Part shown: positions 1 to 7,277 of the stretch, one piece after another
Position numbering within the stretch: position 1 is the stretch's first letter
Layout: the number at the start of each line of letters is the position of its first letter
The notes under the pieces: generated by a model
What the model was told of the DNA's origin: nothing
Seen by the model: only the letters and a program-made list of their open reading frames with translations
The model's database searches: none
Source of the DNA: an uncultured Caulobacteraceae bacterium
GTDB lineage: Bacteria; Pseudomonadota; Alphaproteobacteria; Caulobacterales; TH1-2
Reading direction: 5' to 3'
Assembly (NCBI GenBank): GCA_937967425.1
Contig: CALBST010000136.1
Location: 1 to 24,042, forward strand
Length of the DNA stretch: 24,042 nt
Program-made: the position numbers and the translations under genes

Positions 1-405
1 TCAGCCGCCCTTGCGCGACTGGCCTAACCCCATGCGCTTGGCGAGGTTCGAGCGCTCTTTGGCGTAATTGGGCGCCACCATGGGATAGTCGTGCGCCAAG
101 CCCCACTTCGCCCGGTACTCATCGGGCGTCATGCCGTAGCGGGTCCGCAGGTGCCGCTTCAGGGATTTGAATTTTTTGCCGTCTTCCAGACAGATGAGGT
201 AATCGGCGGTAATCGATTTCTTGATCGAAACCGCCGGTTCGGGCGTCGCTTCCGGGGCGGCGGCGGTCACGCCCGAGACTTCCAGCAAGGCAGAGTGAAC
301 AGTCCGGATCAGCGCCGGAATATCCTGCGCCTGCACCGGATTGGCGGAAACGTAAGCGGCCGCGATCTCCGCGGCCATGCGCACCAAGTCGCGCTGATTT
401 TCCAT
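1..405 (-). CDS. mucR: MucR/Ros-family zinc-finger-like transcriptional regulator
   Basis: MucR/Ros proteins are small alphaproteobacterial DNA-binding proteins that act as global repressors, preferring AT-rich DNA with TpA steps. This 134-residue protein has an N-terminal helical part (about residues 1-45), an Ala/Pro-rich spacer, and the family core from about residue 65: ICLEDGKKFKSLKRH, then MTPDEYRAKWGL and the C-terminal DYPMVAPNYA. Full length for the family. The start is the ATG at 403-405, preceded by AGGGA. The usual ligand set in MucR is Cys, Asp, His, His; here C72, D75 and H85 are present, but the expected second His (four residues after H85) is Arg89. Similar substitutions occur in relatives as far as I recall, so the protein is probably functional. 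It is transcribed alone, downstream of the antiporter cluster. The TA-rich stretch in its own leader fits autoregulation, which is inferred. Confidence 0.93.
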   Translation of the reverse strand: MENQRDLVRMAAEIAAAYVSANPVQAQDIPALIRTVHSALLEVSGVTAAAPEATPEPAVSIKKSITADYLICLEDGKKFKSLKRHLRTRYGMTPDEYRAKWGLAHDYPMVAPNYAKERSNLAKRMGLGQSRKGG

Positions 406-429
406 TGTCCCTGCTGCTTACTGCAAGTG

Positions 430-460
430 AAGCTCAGATATAGTATGAGTATAGAAGCAA
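430..460 (-). promoter_or_regulatory. TA-step-rich stretch upstream of mucR, possible promoter/autoregulatory site
   Basis: Within otherwise GC-rich DNA this short stretch contains several TpA steps (gatatagtatgagtatag around 437-454), lying 30-50 bases upstream of the mucR start. MucR proteins are known to bind such sequences and to repress their own genes. No clean -35/-10 pair can be assigned, so this is a candidate only. Confidence 0.3.
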
Positions 461-490
461 GTCTTGCAAGGGAAAACGTGCCGCCAATAT

Positions 491-504
491 TGAACGGTCG
501 TTCA
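491..504. promoter_or_regulatory. TetR-type operator palindrome
   Basis: TGAACGGTCGTTCA is a perfect inverted repeat with 6-base arms around a GT centre, in AT-richer flanks. TetR/AcrR-family operators often have this look. It lies 86-99 bases upstream of the mucR start, where a repressor or activator of mucR transcription could bind. No TetR-family gene lies in the window, so the cognate protein would be encoded elsewhere. Function is inferred from the pattern only. Confidence 0.35.
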
Positions 505-542
505 TTGTAAAAGAAACGAGAAGGTTGAAGCGGTGCAACGCC

Positions 543-558
543 GCCTGTCCAGCCAGGC
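543..558. terminator. Weak hairpin just after the antiporter cluster
   Basis: GCCTG and CAGGC arms (5 bp) enclose a 6-base loop, beginning five bases beyond the last stop codon of the cluster. The T-run (559-562) is on the wrong side for the minus-strand transcript. It could be a weak or bidirectional 3' end; intrinsic termination of the cluster is not convincing. Confidence 0.22.
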
Positions 559-563
559 TTTTG

Positions 564-2258
564 CTAGCGGACTAAGTACATCACCAGCAGCACCGCGCCG
601 AGGCAGAAGAACGTGACCGCCGCCGCGTTAGAGGGCGCATAGGGGCGATCGCACGCGGCGGCGAGCGCCGCCAAGCCATGGCCGGCAGCGTTCGTCGTCC
701 GGCGGGTCCAGCTCTGCCAAGCCCCGTAGACCCTAAGCGCCAGCACGCCTGCCCATCTGCCCGCTTGCGCCAACGGCCCCCTGTACAAAGCGTCGATGTC
801 CAGAAGCTCTACGCGTTGTTCCTTGGCCACCACGCGCGTCACGCGCAGCACCAGAAACGCAACGCCGGCGGCGCCCAACAATTGCAGTTGCGGCGTGATC
901 CGATCGAGCACGAACGGCTGGAACGCGATCTCCGCCGGCATCAGGTCAAACAACCAGCGCGGCGCGAGCCCGACCGCGAAACACAAGAACAGCGCCAGCC
1001 CCGCTCCCAGCAACATCGAGAACGGCGCCTCGCGAACGGGGCGCACCTCTTGCAGAGGCGTGTAAGCTGCAAGAGCGGGCCGCAGCAGCAACGACACCAG
1101 CAAGATTGCAGGCGACGCCCAGATCATCAGCCACAACGAGCGCAAATCCCATTGCTGGCTGGCTTCGAGCGCTGCCGCTTGCGATGCAAACATGACGAGG
1201 CCCGGCGCCGCCGACACAGCAAGCCCGCAACCGATCAGCAGCAACGCACTGATCGGCATCGTCCTGCCAACGCCCGCCAGCTGCGAGATCCGCGCGCTGC
1301 CATGGCGTTCAAGCACCGCGCCGAGCATCAATTGCAGCGCCATGAATGAGAGGATCGCCGCGAACGCGTGCCCCTCAGCGGCGGCCAGCGCCAATGGCGT
1401 GCCGACCCCGACCAGCGCAACACACAAGCCGGTTTGCATCATCAGGCCATATGCGCCCGCGCGGCGCGCATCGTCCTCGGCACAGGCGTAGAAGCCGCCA
1501 ATCGCGATCATCGCCGCACCGATCCAAACCAGCAGCGGTTCAGAGGGAAACAATCGCGCCAGCGTGTAGACGCCCAGCATGGTCGTGAATGCCGAGAGCG
1601 CGCCCGCGCCGGTCGGTGAGGCGTGCGAGACCACGTCTTTGAGCCACACATGCGCCATCGGCGCGCCAATCCGGATCATCAGCGCGGCGAAAATAAACGC
1701 GCCGCCGATCGAGGTGATGTCGAGCCGCCCAACCACCGACGCCTGCGCGCCCGCGGACAAATGAAACGCAACACCGACGAGAAACAGCAGGCCCTCGAGG
1801 CCGTGCCAAATCAGCAAGCGTGCTCCCGATCTGGCCGCGCCTTCGACCGGCGAGGCAAACACAACCCAAGCCGCCGCCAATCCGCCGAGCGTCAACGCGG
1901 CGACGAAGCTGATCAAATCTCCCACGAACAGCGCAGACACAGCGCTGCCTGCGAGCAACAGGATCGCCGCGTCCTCGTATCTGTTGCGGCGGGCGCCCGA
2001 GTAGATGCCGATCACGATCAGCGCGATCAGCAAGGCGATGCCGAAAATGCGGTTCAACTCATCCAGATTGAGCAGCACGACAGGCAAGCCCATCTGCGCC
2101 ATCGCCGATGCGGCGCCAAATTCGTGATCGAGCAGAAGCCAGAACGCCGCCAGCGCCGACCCGACGATCACCGGCGATCGCAACGTCCGCGGCATCGCCA
2201 GCACAAGCAACGCCGCGATAAGTGGAACGAAGCCGGGATTAAGAGTGAGAGCTGGCAT
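564..2258 (-). CDS. NuoL/M-like proton-translocating subunit D3, divergent, last gene of Mrp-like cluster
   Basis: A 564-residue polytopic inner-membrane protein of the NuoL/NuoM/MrpD superfamily, the proton/cation channel subunits of Mrp antiporters and complex I. It is recognised by the TM7-8 signature HVWLKDVVSHASPTGAGALS (about residues 203-222) and repeated hydrophobic helices. Two normally conserved residues are changed. The TM5 glutamate position aligns with Thr123 and the TM7 lysine with Arg196, located by their spacing to the preceding D/N and the following HxW. After about residue 455 there is a C-terminal extension with a DIDALYRGP motif, an amphipathic stretch and a final helix (about 545-564), reminiscent of the lateral helix of NuoL/MrpA. 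The start ATG (2256-2258) has a G-rich Shine-Dalgarno and overlaps the preceding gene by 20 bases. It may be a structural rather than ion-conducting subunit. Confidence 0.85.
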   Translation of the reverse strand: MPALTLNPGFVPLIAALLVLAMPRTLRSPVIVGSALAAFWLLLDHEFGAASAMAQMGLPVVLLNLDELNRIFGIALLIALIVIGIYSGARRNRYEDAAILLLAGSAVSALFVGDLISFVAALTLGGLAAAWVVFASPVEGAARSGARLLIWHGLEGLLFLVGVAFHLSAGAQASVVGRLDITSIGGAFIFAALMIRIGAPMAHVWLKDVVSHASPTGAGALSAFTTMLGVYTLARLFPSEPLLVWIGAAMIAIGGFYACAEDDARRAGAYGLMMQTGLCVALVGVGTPLALAAAEGHAFAAILSFMALQLMLGAVLERHGSARISQLAGVGRTMPISALLLIGCGLAVSAAPGLVMFASQAAALEASQQWDLRSLWLMIWASPAILLVSLLLRPALAAYTPLQEVRPVREAPFSMLLGAGLALFLCFAVGLAPRWLFDLMPAEIAFQPFVLDRITPQLQLLGAAGVAFLVLRVTRVVAKEQRVELLDIDALYRGPLAQAGRWAGVLALRVYGAWQSWTRRTTNAAGHGLAALAAACDRPYAPSNAAAVTFFCLGAVLLVMYLVR

Positions 2259-2505
2259 CGTTGCCCCCCTCGTCGCGGCCGCGACGGCGGCCAAGCGCCA
2301 GCCGCGCCGCCTGCGCCGCCAAAATCACCAACAAAACCGCGGCGACACCGACAGCCGCTGCAGCGGCCGGCTGATCGCCAATCCAAAAGCGCAACCGCGC
2401 GCCGCCGAAAATGTCGAAGCCAAGCCCAAGCAGCAGAGCCGTCAGACAAAACACAAACAACAGTCCGGTAATGCCGCTGCGCGGAGGAGGCAGAGTTCGG
2501 CTCAT
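2239..2505 (-). CDS. Small two-helix membrane protein inside the Mrp-like cluster
   Basis: An 88-residue protein that I do not recognise. It has two predicted transmembrane helices (about residues 11-32 and 46-68) and a basic then acidic, hydrophilic tail beginning LGRRRGRDEG. Its ATG (2503-2505) overlaps the stop of the D2 subunit in an ATGA junction, and its 3' end overlaps the D3 start by 20 bases, so it is almost certainly translated with the complex. An accessory or assembly subunit placed between the two divergent channel subunits is the natural inference. No known Mrp subunit (A-G) is a good match. Confidence 0.75.
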   Translation of the reverse strand: MSRTLPPPRSGITGLLFVFCLTALLLGLGFDIFGGARLRFWIGDQPAAAAAVGVAAVLLVILAAQAARLALGRRRGRDEGGNDASSHS

Positions 2506-3989
2506 GGCGCGCCCGGCGTCCAGATCGGTGAGAGAAACACGGCGATTGAATCGGCCAGCACCAGCAGCGAAAGCGTCGCCGCCGCCGCCAGGATAACAGG
2601 CGCCGCCAGCAAAATGGATGCGCCGTCCGGCCGTTTGAACGCGTCCGTCGGCGCGCGCGCGGCTAAGGCGTTCGCAGCGAGCGGGCCAAGATGGGTGAAG
2701 GTCAAGATCGCGGCGACACTTGCGAGCACCGCCGCCCAAACAAGTCCTGAACCCGCCGCCGCTGTGATCAGCCAGAGCTTCGCCCATGCGCCGGCAAATG
2801 GCGGCATTCCGATCATGCTCGCCGAAGCAATCGCAAAGCCCGCGAACGTCCACGGCATCACGCGGCCGAGGCCGGCGTAATCGGCCACTTTTGTCCGCGC
2901 CGTAATCGCCGCCGTCGTGCCCGCCGCCATCAGCAGCGTCGCTGAGGCGCACGCAAGCGCAACGACCTGGAGCGCGGCGGCGAACAAGCCCGCCGCCGCA
3001 AATGGGCTGGGTTGCAACGCCAGCAACGCACCCATCACCACTGCAAGCGATTGCGCCATGCACGAATACGCCAAGCGCTCGCGAATATCCTGCCGTGACA
3101 GCGCAATCAGCGCCGCCGCCGCCATGCCCACACCGGCAAGCGCCATCAGCGATCGTGACGCGATGACGGCCTCCTCCATCGCCGGCCCGAACACGAATGT
3201 CACCACTTTGAGAATGCCGATGCCGCCAGCGGGCAGCACCGCCAGTGCTTGGATCGCCACCAGCGCCGGAAACGGGCCGCTGCTCGATGCAGGCAGCCAA
3301 CTATGCATCGGCGGGATCGCCGCCATGGCGATGCCCAGCACAAACAAAACCAGCAGCGCGTTCGCGGTAAACGCATCGACGCGCCCCGCGAGCACGCCGC
3401 CTGCTTGAAAGTCGAGAGCGCCGGCGATCGCATACGTCCAGATCATCGCCGGCAAGAACAGGCCGATCGAACTCGCCAACAACATCGCCAAGAACGCCCG
3501 CGCCGCCGGGCGCGCTTCGTCGTCTCCGCGATGCGCGACCAGCGGGAACGCCGCCAACGCCAGCGCCTGATACGCCACGAAGAAGCTGAACAGGTTCGCC
3601 GAGAACGCCACCGCGCACACGCCCGCCATCGCGAGCGCGATGAAGGCGAGCAGCCGCGCGGGCGCCTTCTCTTGCTTGGCCCGGACAACGCCCGCCGCGT
3701 GGACGGCGTGCAGAACGCCAAGCCCGGTCAAAACCGCGGCCATCATGGCGCCGAGCGGATCGATCGCGAACGCAAGATCGACGTTCGGCAATGGCCGCGC
3801 TAGCACGATGCGCGCCGTCTCGCCTTGCGCAACCGCGCCCACCAGATACGCCGCGCAGACCGCAGCGAACAGCGAGAAGCCGATATGAACGAGATCGCGC
3901 AGTCCCGGCGGCTTGCGCAACACCATCACCAGCACTGCTTGCAGCAGAGGCGCGGCGAGAACGCAGAGCAGAGCAATCTCCGCGCTCAT
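2502..3989 (-). CDS. NuoL/M/MrpD-like subunit D2, lacking canonical ion-path residues
   Basis: A 495-residue polytopic protein of the proton-conducting antiporter-like family. Family landmarks: a TM7 region with IPPMHSWLP (about 225-232), DIRERLAYSCMAQ (about 301-313) like the RLLAYSSIAQ motif, and MPPFAGAWAK (about 395-404), which keeps the TM12 lysine (Lys404). The TM5 glutamate is replaced by Gln141 (context FVAYQALAL) and the TM7 lysine by Met222 (seven residues before the HxW histidine). Those residues form the proton/cation-coupling pair in characterised relatives, so this subunit may not transport by the standard route. The start ATG forms a 4-base overlap with the stop of D1. I prefer it over an upstream in-frame alternative because of this overlap and because the hydrophobic domain starts there. 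Confidence 0.88.
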   Translation of the reverse strand: MSAEIALLCVLAAPLLQAVLVMVLRKPPGLRDLVHIGFSLFAAVCAAYLVGAVAQGETARIVLARPLPNVDLAFAIDPLGAMMAAVLTGLGVLHAVHAAGVVRAKQEKAPARLLAFIALAMAGVCAVAFSANLFSFFVAYQALALAAFPLVAHRGDDEARPAARAFLAMLLASSIGLFLPAMIWTYAIAGALDFQAGGVLAGRVDAFTANALLVLFVLGIAMAAIPPMHSWLPASSSGPFPALVAIQALAVLPAGGIGILKVVTFVFGPAMEEAVIASRSLMALAGVGMAAAALIALSRQDIRERLAYSCMAQSLAVVMGALLALQPSPFAAAGLFAAALQVVALACASATLLMAAGTTAAITARTKVADYAGLGRVMPWTFAGFAIASASMIGMPPFAGAWAKLWLITAAAGSGLVWAAVLASVAAILTFTHLGPLAANALAARAPTDAFKRPDGASILLAAPVILAAAATLSLLVLADSIAVFLSPIWTPGAP

Positions 3990-5452
3990 ATCCCGATCCC
4001 CGTCATCACACCGGAGGCGATGTCGGCCGCCCGCAACAGCAATACAGGCGCAAACCCGATCGCGATCGTTGCGATCGCGACCAATAGCGCCGGCGCCAGC
4101 ATGACACGCCACACGCCGCCCTCTCCCGCATACGCCGTATTGGCGCGGCGGAAGTACATGCGCTCAATCAAGCGCCCGCCATAGAACACGCCCGCCAGCG
4201 AGGCGACGATCACCAGACCAGCCGCCCACCACCAGCCGGCGCCGACACCCGCCTCCACCAATCGCCAGCGCCCGAGGAAGCCGATCGTCAGCGGCGCGCC
4301 CATCAGGCTCAGCGCGCCCGCCGCGATCGCGGCGCTCGCCAGCGGCGCGCGTTGTCCGTAACCATCGAGCATCGCCAGCGACTGCACACGTCCAGCAGCG
4401 GCGCCGCCATAGAACGCCAACGCCACCGCCGCGAACGCCACCAATTGAATGAGCGCCGCCGCAAAGCCCGCCGGTGAGCCTAGCCCCACGCTCATCAGCA
4501 CGCAGCCGGCTTGCGCGACGCCGGCATAACCCGCCAGCCGTAACAAATTGCGCGCGCCCACCGCCTGCACCGATCCGAACACCACGCTCACCGCGCCAAG
4601 GCCAGCGAGCGCCGCCGAGATCGCCGCGCCAAGCTCCGGCGCCGTGATCGTGTAGGCCGCGAAACGGCAAAGCACGCTGAGCGCGCCCAACACGCCCAAT
4701 GCGCCGACGCCAAGCACCAGCATCGCATTGCCACGACCGAGCACAGCCGCATTCCAGGCATGAATGGGCGCCACCCCAACCTTGATCGCGAGTCCCAGCA
4801 TAATCAGCGCCGCGCCAGCACTCGCGAGATTGGGCATCCGAATGTGCGCGACCGGCAGCGCGTCGAGCGTGAATCCGCCCGCGGCCCGGCCCAACATGGC
4901 GACGCCTAGAAGCATCAAAGCGCCGCCCACGCCGCCAAGACTCAACATGCGCAACGCGCCATTCAGCGGCGCGCGTTCGCGCGCGGCGTTCACGACCGCC
5001 AACCCCACAGAAGCCAACCACGCAGCCTCGACCGCTACGACCACGGCGATGAGATCGCGCGCCAGAAGAGCGCCCATCCAACTGGCCGCCGCGCACAACA
5101 CGAGCGCCAACGAAACCGGCGCCTCCTTCACGCCGGCATCCTTGAGCGAGGCGCCGCTCGCGATCACACAAAGCGTCAGCGTCAAAGCCAGCAAAGCGGC
5201 GCCGAAAGCGCCGATGCCATCGATGTGAAGCGCGGGCCCCACTTGTGCGATGGCCACCGCGGCGTCCGCGCTCAACAGCCGCGCCACGAAATCCGAACCG
5301 ATTGCTGCAGCCGCACCCGCGCTGAGGCAAGCAACCAGCCAGGCTAGCCGCGCGGAGCCGCTGATCAAAACAAACGCCGCCCCAATGAGCGGAACAACAA
5401 GCAACAGCAGCGGCGCATGCGTCTGCAGCAGGTTAAAGTAAGCGCCGCTCAT
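3986..5452 (-). CDS. mrpD: MrpD/NuoN-like cation/proton antiporter subunit D1
   Basis: A 488-residue polytopic protein, NuoN/MrpD type. This is the one antiporter-like subunit in the cluster with the full ion-path signature: Glu142 in TM5 (VVAVEAAWLAS) and Lys224 in TM7 (LAIKVGVAPIHAW). RNLLRLAGYAGVAQAG (about 301-316) matches the NuoN/MrpD RLLAYSSIAQAG motif. GAPLTIGFLGRWRL carries Arg395 where a TM12 lysine is usual. It acts in the inner membrane, exchanging protons for Na+ or another monovalent cation as part of the multisubunit complex. The ATG overlaps the stop of the C subunit by four bases, indicating translational coupling. Confidence 0.92.
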   Translation of the reverse strand: MSGAYFNLLQTHAPLLLLVVPLIGAAFVLISGSARLAWLVACLSAGAAAAIGSDFVARLLSADAAVAIAQVGPALHIDGIGAFGAALLALTLTLCVIASGASLKDAGVKEAPVSLALVLCAAASWMGALLARDLIAVVVAVEAAWLASVGLAVVNAARERAPLNGALRMLSLGGVGGALMLLGVAMLGRAAGGFTLDALPVAHIRMPNLASAGAALIMLGLAIKVGVAPIHAWNAAVLGRGNAMLVLGVGALGVLGALSVLCRFAAYTITAPELGAAISAALAGLGAVSVVFGSVQAVGARNLLRLAGYAGVAQAGCVLMSVGLGSPAGFAAALIQLVAFAAVALAFYGGAAAGRVQSLAMLDGYGQRAPLASAAIAAGALSLMGAPLTIGFLGRWRLVEAGVGAGWWWAAGLVIVASLAGVFYGGRLIERMYFRRANTAYAGEGGVWRVMLAPALLVAIATIAIGFAPVLLLRAADIASGVMTGIGI

Positions 5453-5769
5453 GGCGCTTGGTCCCGCGCATCGCCGGCGCCATCGGCGCTATCGATCTCC
5501 GGCGTTTCGATCGCGCCGTAACTTTCCTGCAGCCGGACCGCAATCGCCACGCCCACGACCGTTTGCGCGAATACGATCGCGACCCCCGCCACCAAGGCGC
5601 TGTCAGGCGCGCCAAGCGCCGCCAGCGCCACGATCGCGCCGAAACCCGCGATCATCAGCGCCGCGATGCGCTTCACGACGTTCGCAAGCAACAACGCCGC
5701 CATGGCGCCGATGACAACCAGCGCAATCGCGCCGGCGGCGAGCAAGGGCTCCAGCGATGCTGCGGCCAT
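5449..5769 (-). CDS. mrpC: MrpC/NuoK-like antiporter subunit C
   Basis: A 106-residue protein with three hydrophobic helices, the size and layout of MrpC/NuoK. The last helix (about residues 58-80, ALVAGVAIVFAQTVVGVAIA) matches the NuoK TM3 consensus, and a polar acidic tail follows. The TM2 glutamate of NuoK is absent, which is also common in MrpC proteins. The start ATG overlaps the stop of the B-type subunit by one base (TGATG), and its own stop overlaps the D1 start. Assignment rests on size, position between B and D, and the TM3 pattern. Confidence 0.8.
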   Translation of the reverse strand: MAAASLEPLLAAGAIALVVIGAMAALLLANVVKRIAALMIAGFGAIVALAALGAPDSALVAGVAIVFAQTVVGVAIAVRLQESYGAIETPEIDSADGAGDARDQAP

Positions 5770-6152
5770 CACCACTCGCCGTCCCGCAAGGTCGGCGCAC
5801 GGCCGAAGAGTGTTTGAACGATAAGCGCGCCGCCTGAGACTGTGAGCGCGAAGGCGCCGGCCTCGATCAGCTGAGCGGCGTACAAGAATTCCGGCAGACC
5901 TGCACCCACGCACACGCCGGCAAGCCCGAGCGCCAAGAAAACGCGCGCCATTGGCGGCGGAAACGCGATCCGGGACGCCTCGGCGCCGAAGGTCAGCGCG
6001 TGCAGCACCAACAACAATCCAAACGCCAGGCCGGCGACGAAGCCCACGCCGTCACCGGCCGCGCGCATCGCCAGCAGCGCCATCGCGAAGAGCGCCATGA
6101 GCGGCGTGAACAAGCGCGCCGCCGCGACAACAACAACTTGCGCGCCCTTCAT
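5769..6152 (-). CDS. mrpB: MnhB-domain antiporter subunit B
   Basis: A 127-residue protein with about four helices. The start RLFTPLMALFAMALLAM resembles the MnhB opening, and GVGFVAGLAFGLLL corresponds to the PGGGFQGGL element of MnhB domains. In Mrp complexes MnhB packs against the C-terminal part of MrpA and helps form the cation pathway. The ATG (6150-6152) overlaps the stop of the preceding MbhD/E-like gene (ATGA), which is why I choose it over an upstream in-frame extension. Confidence 0.82.
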   Translation of the reverse strand: MKGAQVVVVAAARLFTPLMALFAMALLAMRAAGDGVGFVAGLAFGLLLVLHALTFGAEASRIAFPPPMARVFLALGLAGVCVGAGLPEFLYAAQLIEAGAFALTVSGGALIVQTLFGRAPTLRDGEW

Positions 6153-6628
6153 GGCGCGCCCCTGCGCGTCAGCGCGCCGCGTTCGCCGTACCCGAGCGCA
6201 CCAAGGCACGCGACAATCGCGGCGAACACAAGCGGCGCGAGCCAAAAGCTCAAGGCATCCACTGGCTGAGCAGGCGGCAAAGCCGCTGCGCCGCGCAACT
6301 CAAACAGCGGCCACCAGATCGCGGCAGCCGCGGCGCCGGCGCCCGAGATGCTGAGCCACGGCAGCCCGCGCCGGCTCGTCTTGGCGGAGCGTGCGCTCAG
6401 CAGCATCGCCGCCAGCAAGAACACCGGCGCCCACGCTCCAGCAAAAACCGCAAACGCCAGAGCGCCGTCGCCCGCGCGCACCAGCATCGCCGCCGCCGCG
6501 CAGGAAACGCCCGCCGCGATGACATGCATGCACGTCACGAACAGCGAGCGCGCCAACAGCGCGCCGGCCGCCGACGCGATCGCGACGGCGACCAAAGCAA
6601 GCGCCAACCAGGGCAACAGGGTGATCAT
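6149..6628 (-). CDS. MbhD/MbhE-like (DUF4040-type) subunit, equivalent to the MrpA C-terminus
   Basis: A 159-residue membrane protein with about five helices. The first half, with SLFVTCMHVIAAG followed by GDGALAFAVFAGAWAPVFLL, fits the MbhD/DUF4040 pattern (a mid-membrane GxPDVALTEAxVG-like element). The second half would correspond to MbhE. In canonical Mrp this part is fused to the NuoL-like half of MrpA; in Mbh hydrogenases and Group-2-like Mrp clusters it is free-standing, as here. Position between G and B supports the call. The ATG overlaps the mrpG stop by four bases. The domain assignment is less certain than for the neighbours because the sequence is divergent. Confidence 0.68.
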   Translation of the reverse strand: MITLLPWLALALVAVAIASAAGALLARSLFVTCMHVIAAGVSCAAAAMLVRAGDGALAFAVFAGAWAPVFLLAAMLLSARSAKTSRRGLPWLSISGAGAAAAAIWWPLFELRGAAALPPAQPVDALSFWLAPLVFAAIVACLGALGYGERGALTRRGAP

Positions 6629-6996
6629 GGCGGCGAGCTCGGCCGCGTTGCGCCAGGGCGCGGCGCTGCGTACTGCCCCGAAATCGGCGCTAAACCCGCC
6701 GCGTGCGCCGTCTGCGCAACCAGGTGCGTCAGCGTCGGCCCAATCGCGATCAACAGCGCCGCCAACAGCAGCAGCTTCAGCGCAATCCCCCAATCCGGCG
6801 CAGCAATCGCAAGTCCCAGCACAACGACGACCGAGCCCACGACGTCGGCGACGTTGGCGGCATGCAAACGCGTGTAGAGATCAGGAAAGCGCAGCAAGCC
6901 GAGCGCCCCGCCCGCGATCAGCACCAAGCCAACCGCGATGACGAGGCCAGAGAGGCCAAGCCGAAAGACCTCGATGACACCGCCCGTGTCCATCAT
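6625..6996 (-). CDS. mrpG: MrpG/MnhG antiporter subunit G
   Basis: A 123-residue protein with three helices and the typical MnhG motifs GALGLLRFPDLYTRLHAA (about residues 30-47) and GPTLTHLVAQTAHAAG near residue 86-101. The C-terminal tail is Pro/Ser-rich. MnhG forms the peripheral E-F-G part of the Mrp membrane complex. Of two adjacent ATGs, the first (6994-6996) makes an ATGA overlap with the mrpF stop and is preferred. Confidence 0.93.
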   Translation of the reverse strand: MMDTGGVIEVFRLGLSGLVIAVGLVLIAGGALGLLRFPDLYTRLHAANVADVVGSVVVVLGLAIAAPDWGIALKLLLLAALLIAIGPTLTHLVAQTAHAAGLAPISGQYAAPRPGATRPSSPP

Positions 6997-7277
6997 TGAT
7001 CCTCCGCCCGCGCCAGCGGCGCCTGCAGCGTCCGCGACCGGAAAAACTTCAGCACCGCCACGTTGACGACAACGCACGCCAGCACAAACGCCAGCGCCAC
7101 ATCGACATAGACGCCGCGGCCGGCGACAACACCGGCCGCCGCAACCAGAACGGCGATCTTGATCATCATGCCGTTCGCCGCCAGCGTGCGGTCGTACAGC
7201 GTCGGACCGGCGAAGAGCCGCACCACGCACAACAACAAGGCGATGCCAACGCCGATCGCGGCGGCTAACGCAGTCAT
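6993..7277 (-). CDS. mrpF: MrpF/MnhF antiporter subunit F
   Basis: A 94-residue protein with three helices, the usual MrpF length. GPTLYDRTLAANGMMIKIAV (about residues 24-43) is the diagnostic MnhF element (GPTxxDRxxAxN). It forms the small-subunit module with E and G. The start overlaps the mrpE stop by four bases and the stop overlaps the mrpG start by four bases. Confidence 0.95.
   Translation of the reverse strand: MTALAAAIGVGIALLLCVVRLFAGPTLYDRTLAANGMMIKIAVLVAAAGVVAGRGVYVDVALAFVLACVVVNVAVLKFFRSRTLQAPLARAEDQ

Noticed and set aside
678..2471. Long plus-strand open frames opposite the D3 subunit
   Set aside because: Products are Arg/Gln/Ala-rich with no fold-like pattern. They are antisense shadows produced by GC-rich codon use of the membrane-protein gene.
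4040..4085. Clustered GCGATCGC-like octamers as an iterated palindrome
   Set aside because: They arise from Ile-Ala codon runs in membrane-protein genes and show no regular spacing or wider distribution I could see.
4164..5330. 388-codon minus-strand frame overlapping D1 in another frame
   Set aside because: Extremely Arg/Gly-rich translation without hydrophobic helices; D1 in its own frame has clear family motifs and overlaps its neighbours' starts and stops.
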